Origin: Nocardia brasiliensis ATCC 700358 | GTDB lineage: Bacteria; Actinomycetota; Actinomycetes; Mycobacteriales; Mycobacteriaceae | Assembly (NCBI RefSeq): GCF_000250675.2 | Contig: NC_018681.1 | Coordinates: 4,960,001 to 5,024,000 of the forward strand | Direction of reading: 5' to 3' | DNA: 64,000 bases | Shown: positions 59,834 to 64,000 of the stretch, in pieces | How the letters are laid out: every line of letters starts with the position of its first letter | Numbering within the stretch: the stretch's first letter is position 1 | The notes under the pieces: model-generated | Database searches by the model: none | Told to the model about the DNA's origin: nothing | The model's input: only the letters and a program-made list of their open reading frames with translations | Position numbers and translations under genes: made by a program

Positions 59834-60349
59834 ATGACAGACACCCTGGTCGATCTGACGGCGGACAGCGGACAGGTCGCGCGACCGGACACCCGAGGGC
59901 AATCACCCTGGCGCAGTGGTCATTCCGCTGTGGCGGCGGAATGGCGCGACGCCAAAACCGTGCTGGTGACCAGGATTACCGGTCCGCGGCAGCTGACGAC
60001 CGTGCCCCGGTTGGTCATTCCGATCGGCGACACCCAGCTCGCCTTCCGGGTGTCCTCGAAATCCGCCGAGGCCGAACAGTTGGCCCGGGACGGCCGCGTG
60101 CTGGTGCAGCCGGGTGACCGGCGCGGCACGCCCGCCCTCGGCTCGCATCAGCGGCAGGGCCAGGCCCAGCTGGTGACCGCGGGCACGCTGCTCCCCTACG
60201 TCGAATCCGAGATCGCCGCGAAGTACCGGTGGCGAATTCCCATGGCACGCTTCGCCCATCGCCTCGGGCACGGCGACGCACCCTACGCCGACGTCGTCGT
60301 GCTGGTCGCCGTGGCCGAGCCGAGCAGCATCCCCATGTTGCCGCAGTAG
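59834..60349 (+). CDS. PPOX-class split-barrel flavin/F420-binding-like protein
   Basis: 171 residues. The core (about 55-165) has the split beta-barrel layout of PPOX-class proteins: PRLVIPIGDTQLAFRVSSKS, LARDGRVLVQPGDRRGTP, then GTLLPYVESEIAAKYRW and a last strand PYADVVVLVAV. Such proteins bind FMN, F420 or heme. The Mycobacterium and Nocardia members are often F420-dependent reductases, but binding residues are not certain here. ATG 59834 has GGAAGGAA upstream. Convergent with the acyltransferase gene. Confidence 0.7.
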   Translation: MTDTLVDLTADSGQVARPDTRGQSPWRSGHSAVAAEWRDAKTVLVTRITGPRQLTTVPRLVIPIGDTQLAFRVSSKSAEAEQLARDGRVLVQPGDRRGTPALGSHQRQGQAQLVTAGTLLPYVESEIAAKYRWRIPMARFAHRLGHGDAPYADVVVLVAVAEPSSIPMLPQ

Positions 60350-60368
60350 TGGATTCGCGAACCAGGAA

Positions 60369-61550
60369 TCAGAGCGCGGCCAAACGGTGCAGATGCTCGG
60401 CGAAGAGGCGGCCCGCGTCCGGGGCATGCGCCCGTGTGTCGATCGTGAGCTGACCGTCGTAGGTCGTGATGACATGCGGCGTGAGGGCAAGCAGCGGCGC
60501 GTTCGACATGAGGGGATGAAAGTCCTCGATGGTGAGGTCCGCCGGGGTGGGTAGCGGCGGAATCACACCCCAGTTCGTCGAGATCAGTGCGCTGGACAAA
60601 GCTTCGGGCGTCAACATGGATGCGAGTTCGGCACCGCCGGTGAAGAGGGTGCCGGTGGCGATCGACTCGCGCAACGTGGCGCTGACCGCCCGGGCGAGCG
60701 CGAGCAGGTCGCGCTCGCTGTGTGGATCGGCGGCGAAGTAGGCGATGCTCAACACGTTGGTCCCCTCGGGATATCCGATCCGGGGGCTGACCCTGCTGCG
60801 CAGATCGACGGGATAGGTGTAGTGCAGTGTGTCGATATCGACGCCACGGCTCTGCGCGGTCGCGGTGAGCAGCGCCGCCGAGACCAATCCGTTGATGGTG
60901 GTGCCGTGCTGCCGACCGGTGGCCAGCAATGACCGAGTCACGTTGGCGGACAAACGGATACGAACACGGTCGGCCGGATTCGCCGAAGTGTCCGCCAATG
61001 ATTCGACCCCGTCCGTATCCGGCAGCTCGAGGGCGGGCGCGGCCCTGACGCCGCGCGCCGCGAGCAGGTGCTCCAGGGAATGCGGGTAGGCATGACGTGC
61101 GGGTGCGGCAGGCTCGCCTTCGGCGTGGGCGGTGTAGTACTTCCACAGTTCCGACAGCAGATGCAACGAGTGGTGGCCATCGGCGATGGCGTGATGGGTC
61201 AGCAAGGTCACCGCGGCCGTATCGTCGCCACCACGCACCGTGTGGATTGCCGCTGCCCGGCCGTCCAGGTCGGGTAGCTCGTACAGCGGGTCCTCGACCG
61301 GACCGGCCACGTCGAACAGCGCGGCCGCGACATCCGGCACTGCCGCGATGGCGGGCCCGCTTTCGTCATCCTGCACCATCCGGGTGGACAGCACCGGATA
61401 GGCGGCCCGCAACGTCTCGAAAGCCCGGGTCAGCACTGCGGGGTCGAGCCTGCCGCGCACTCGGGTGGAGTACCCCACGTAGAGCCCGAACCGGAAATAC
61501 ATGAGCTCGCTCGGGGCGAGCGGACGAACCAACAGCTGCGACGACGTCAT
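60369..61550 (-). CDS. PapA5-like condensation/acyltransferase-fold protein
   Basis: 393 residues. The catalytic H119-H120-A-I-A-D124-G125 (HHxxxDG) of CoA-dependent acyltransferases and NRPS condensation domains is present. The start LLVRPLAPSELMYFR resembles PapA5, which esterifies phthiocerol with mycocerosic acids in M. tuberculosis. The DFGWG motif of NRPS C-domains is replaced by STNWG. No PKS or NRPS gene is adjacent, so the acyl donor and alcohol are unknown. ATG 61550 has AAGGAG 9 nt upstream. Divergent from narK. Confidence 0.85.
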   Translation of the reverse strand: MTSSQLLVRPLAPSELMYFRFGLYVGYSTRVRGRLDPAVLTRAFETLRAAYPVLSTRMVQDDESGPAIAAVPDVAAALFDVAGPVEDPLYELPDLDGRAAAIHTVRGGDDTAAVTLLTHHAIADGHHSLHLLSELWKYYTAHAEGEPAAPARHAYPHSLEHLLAARGVRAAPALELPDTDGVESLADTSANPADRVRIRLSANVTRSLLATGRQHGTTINGLVSAALLTATAQSRGVDIDTLHYTYPVDLRSRVSPRIGYPEGTNVLSIAYFAADPHSERDLLALARAVSATLRESIATGTLFTGGAELASMLTPEALSSALISTNWGVIPPLPTPADLTIEDFHPLMSNAPLLALTPHVITTYDGQLTIDTRAHAPDAGRLFAEHLHRLAAL

Positions 61551-61872
61551 GACACTGTCTCCTTCGACTTCACCTGGGGGTCGAGCAGCCCGGCACCGCC
61601 GCCCTAACGGCACTGGTAAGGGGAGGTCGGCTGACCACAGGCTAAATCGGGGTGGCAGATTCTGCCATAATGTCTCAGCGAGTCATCAGGGTAATTCCTG
61701 CCACTCGGCTGGGCAGGAGTGATGCAGCCCACAAAGGTCGCATGTAGGCCATTTCGTTTCACGCGCCGCTCGTGCGGCCCGTGAGCAAGCGTTGATCTCC
61801 CGGTCATTGCGCGCATCATGTCCGCAATACCCGCTGCATACCTTGGGTTCAACCGATTATGGGAGGCCTGAG
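61551..61872. other. 322-nt divergent region upstream of narK
   Basis: Between the PapA5-like gene and narK. It contains the palindrome at 61653-61667 and a further TGCCAC half-site near 61699-61704. No small gene was seen. Confidence 0.45.
61653..61667. promoter_or_regulatory. perfect 7-1-7 palindrome in the narK upstream region
   Basis: TGGCAGA-T-TCTGCCA. It is a 15-bp perfect inverted repeat with an odd centre, about 206 nt before narK and 103 nt before the PapA5-like start. Regulator unknown. Confidence 0.5.
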
Positions 61873-63312
61873 TTGAGCATGCTGACGCGTAACCGTGACA
61901 TCGAGAATTGGGATGCCGAGGATGTCGCGGCCTGGGACGCGGGTGGAAAAGATATCGCCAGACGAAATCTGATCTGGTCGGTCGTCGCCGAGCATGTCGG
62001 ATTCTCGGTGTGGTCGATCTGGTCGGTGATGGTGCTGTTCATGCCGACCGAAACCTACGGCATCGACCCGGCCGGCAAGTTCTTCCTGGTTGCGGTGCCG
62101 ACGCTGGTCGGCGCGATCCTGCGCATTCCGTACACGGTGGCCACCGCGAAATTCGGCGGTCGCAATTGGACCATCTTCAGCGCGGTCCTGCTGCTGATTC
62201 CGACGCTGCTCACGCTGTATTTCATCAATCAGCCCGGCACCTCGTACACGACATTTCTGATCGTGGCCGCGTTCGCCGGCGTCGGTGGCGGCAACTTCGC
62301 CTCGTCGATGACGAATATCAACGCTTTCTACCCGCAGCGACTCAAGGGCTGGGCGCTGGGGCTGAACGCGGGCGGCGGCAATATCGGCGTGCCGGCGATT
62401 CAACTGCTCGGCCTGCTGATCATCGCGACGCTCGGCAACGACTACGCATCCCTGATCTGCGCGATCTATCTGGTCCTGGTGGCGGTCGCCGCCCTCGGCG
62501 CCGCCCTGTACATGGACAATCTGCGCAATCAGAAGGCCGATCTCACCGATATGCTCGCGGCGCTGAAAGTGCCACAGTCCTGGGCGATCGCGTTCCTGTA
62601 CATCGGCACGTTCGGCTCGTTCATCGGCTACAGCTTCGCGTTCGGCCAGGTCCTGCAGATCAGCTTCAAAGCAGGCGGTGACACCGCCGCGCAGGCGGCG
62701 CTGCACGCCGCGCAGATCGCGTTCATCGGTCCGCTGCTCGGTTCGCTGGCCCGCCCGTACGGTGGCAAGTGGGCCGACCGGATCGGCGGCAGCAAGGTGA
62801 CCATGTACGTCTTCGGGGCGATGATGGCGGCGGCGGTACTGGTCGTGGTGGCGAGCACGCTCGGTGATCGCAACGGCGGCGTTCCGAGCGGAGCGGCGAT
62901 GGTGACGCTGATCGCCGGGTTCATCGCCCTGTTCATTCTGTCGGGCATCGGCAACGGGTCCGTCACCAAGATCATCCCGTCGGTGTTCGACGCCAAGTCC
63001 AAGAGCCTGGATCTCCCCCGTGCCGGGCAGGCCGCGTGGGCCCGCAACACCGGCGGCGCACTCATCGGCTTTGTCGGCGCGATCGGTGCGCTCGGCGGTG
63101 TCGGCATCAATCTGATGCTGCGCTCCTCCTACGCCTCCACCCAGTCCGCGACGATCGCGTTCTGGGTCTTCATGGCGTTCTACGTCGCCTGCGCCCTGGT
63201 GGTCTGGGCCGTCTTCCTGCGGCGTCCCAGGGCCGGCGCCGAACCCGACGTGGTGGTCGAGGCGGAAGCCTTCGTCCTGGAAGCCGAAGCGGCCGCACAC
63301 AGCAGCCGCTGA
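61873..63312 (+). CDS. narK: nitrate/nitrite MFS transporter, NarK type
   Basis: 479 residues with 12 membrane helices. Nitrate-signature motifs are visible: GVGGGNFASSMTNINAFYP in helix 5 and ARNTGGALIGFVGAIGALGG in helix 11, with conserved Arg. It imports nitrate or exports nitrite. The TTG start at 61873 has GGGAGG 6 nt upstream; the ATG at 61879 is the alternative. It converges on a respiratory nitrate reductase gene narI, so anaerobic nitrate respiration is the likely role. Confidence 0.93.
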   Translation: MSMLTRNRDIENWDAEDVAAWDAGGKDIARRNLIWSVVAEHVGFSVWSIWSVMVLFMPTETYGIDPAGKFFLVAVPTLVGAILRIPYTVATAKFGGRNWTIFSAVLLLIPTLLTLYFINQPGTSYTTFLIVAAFAGVGGGNFASSMTNINAFYPQRLKGWALGLNAGGGNIGVPAIQLLGLLIIATLGNDYASLICAIYLVLVAVAALGAALYMDNLRNQKADLTDMLAALKVPQSWAIAFLYIGTFGSFIGYSFAFGQVLQISFKAGGDTAAQAALHAAQIAFIGPLLGSLARPYGGKWADRIGGSKVTMYVFGAMMAAAVLVVVASTLGDRNGGVPSGAAMVTLIAGFIALFILSGIGNGSVTKIIPSVFDAKSKSLDLPRAGQAAWARNTGGALIGFVGAIGALGGVGINLMLRSSYASTQSATIAFWVFMAFYVACALVVWAVFLRRPRAGAEPDVVVEAEAFVLEAEAAAHSSR

Positions 63313-63329
63313 CCTGCTGGAACAGCACC

Positions 63330-63377
63330 AAAGCCGGGTGCGCCCCGACCTCGAAAGGTCGGGGCGCACACGGCTTT
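63330..63377. terminator. bidirectional terminator between narK and narI
   Basis: Stem of 14 bp (63338-63351 with 63356-63369, loop CGAA), extended after a single mismatch by 7 bp (AAAGCCG 63330-63336 with CGGCTTT 63371-63377). A T run follows on plus (63375-63378) and an A run precedes it. Confidence 0.9.
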
Positions 63378-63408
63378 TCAGGTCTCGGGCGGAACCCGAG
63401 CCGCCGGT

Positions 63409-64000
63409 TCAGCGCCAGCGATCAGGCGTGACCGGAGCATCCCAGGCGCGGGCGTAGCGGCGGGTGTCGGGCGCGCTGGACTGCTTGCGGCGGTACACCA
63501 CATAGGGACGGGTGAGGTAGCCGATGGGCGCGCTGAACATGTGCACCAGGCGGGTGTAGGGCCAGACGCCGATCAGGACGAGCACGATCAGGCCGTGCAG
63601 CTGGAAGGTCCACGGCGTGCCGACCATCAGCTCCGGTTCCGGATGCGGCGTGAAAAGACTACGGAACCAAGGGGAAACGGTCTCGCGATAGTTGTAGGTG
63701 CCCCAAACCAGGTTGCTGCCCCAGGTGTTGAGCAGTCCGGTGACCAGCGCGCCGGCCAGCAGGACGTACATCACTTTGTCGTTGGCAGTGGTGGCCTTGC
63801 GCACCGCGGGCACGGTGATCCGGCGATAGAGCAGGATGGCAACGCCGGCGAGCACGGCCACCCCCGCGATCGAACCCGCCGAAACCGCGATCAGGTGATA
63901 GGTGTGCTCGGAGATGCCGATCGCGGCCGTCCACGATTCCGGTATCAGCACCCCCAGCACGTGACCGCCGATCACGCCGAGCATGCCGAAGTGGAACAGC
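63409..64000 (-). CDS. narI: respiratory nitrate reductase gamma subunit, partial
   Basis: The C-terminal 197 residues of NarI; its start lies beyond the right edge, since the frame stays open to 64000 (LFHFGMLGVIGGHVLG). At least four hydrophobic helices are seen; heme-b His ligands lie in LFHFGMLGVIGGHVLG and HGLIVLVLIGVWPYTRLVHMF. NarI passes quinol electrons to NarGH in the membrane. The basic end RRKQSSAPDTRRYARAW follows the last helix. The other nar genes are expected further right on the same strand. Confidence 0.92.
   Translation of the reverse strand, partial: LFHFGMLGVIGGHVLGVLIPESWTAAIGISEHTYHLIAVSAGSIAGVAVLAGVAILLYRRITVPAVRKATTANDKVMYVLLAGALVTGLLNTWGSNLVWGTYNYRETVSPWFRSLFTPHPEPELMVGTPWTFQLHGLIVLVLIGVWPYTRLVHMFSAPIGYLTRPYVVYRRKQSSAPDTRRYARAWDAPVTPDRWR

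Noticed and set aside
61551..61872. GlnR box upstream of narK
   Set aside because: No GTNAC-N6-GAAAC arrangement found on either strand.

Overview
The window is high-GC actinobacterial DNA, most likely from a Nocardia or a close mycolic-acid-bearing relative. The evidence is two MspA-type porins, an LGFP-repeat secreted protein, two DUF4189 secreted proteins, a mycothiol-dependent-isomerase-fold protein, a CpnT-like/WXG100-type pair, an XRE/DUF5753 regulator, and an LpqS-CysK2-MFS gene order matching Mycobacterium tuberculosis Rv0847-Rv0849. Coding density is high, many junctions are 4-nt stop/start overlaps, and no tRNA, rRNA, insertion sequence, phage gene or CRISPR array was seen. The genus is an inference from gene content.

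Layout. 1-4.4 kb: copper-regulon-like lpqS/cysK2/MFS genes, a bidirectional terminator, and a periplasmic-binding-fold protein without a signal peptide. 4.7-5.9 kb: an orphan SigF-type sigma factor followed by a ribbon-helix-helix protein gene with a SigF/SigB-like promoter. 6-8.8 kb: a short AraC regulator, a DUF1059 protein, and a cobalamin riboswitch in front of metF. 8.85-13.7 kb: a VOC protein, an M3 peptidase, and a membrane/ferredoxin-reductase fusion with a PadR regulator under a large palindromic operator. 13.9-18.2 kb: a hydrolase, then a compact run of heme-oxygenase-like diiron protein, MTQ2/HemK2-like methyltransferase, CDGSH protein and FAD/Rieske oxidoreductase. 18.2-31 kb: large-subunit catalase with a SigF-like promoter, a P450, a divergent NAD-dependent ligase, an acyl-CoA carboxylase beta chain, paired DUF4189 proteins, a Ser/Thr kinase, a flavoprotein and a methyltransferase.

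31-41.4 kb: a repeat-rich CpnT-like protein with a small WXG100-type partner, an XRE/DUF5753 regulator, a class A flavin monooxygenase, a LysR regulator, and a cobalt/nickel ECF transporter (CbiM-CbiN fusion, CbiQ, CbiO) divergent from an ArsR repressor. 41.4-52.6 kb: a NADAR-domain fusion, a Tat-exported cupin, a quinone oxidoreductase/sigma factor pair, two AraC/MarR control units, a serine hydrolase, an LGFP protein and twin porins. 52.7-55.6 kb: a TetR-P450-ferredoxin/membrane-fusion unit with a doubled palindromic operator. 55.7-64 kb: a LacI autoregulatory unit, an orphan CtaD, a split-barrel protein, a PapA5-like acyltransferase, and nitrate genes: NarK converging on a NarI that runs off the right edge.

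Shared logic. The SigF protein may feed the promoters at its own 3' flank and at katE. Cobalt/nickel uptake and B12-sensing control of metF touch the same nutrient. Several one-off regulators (PadR, ArsR, TetR, LacI, MarR, AraC) each sit beside a clear inverted or direct repeat. The most unusual units are the diiron/CDGSH/methyltransferase/Rieske operon, the ferredoxin-membrane fusion beside a P450, the DUF2269-reductase fusion, the NADAR fusion and the SVHG-repeat CpnT-like protein.
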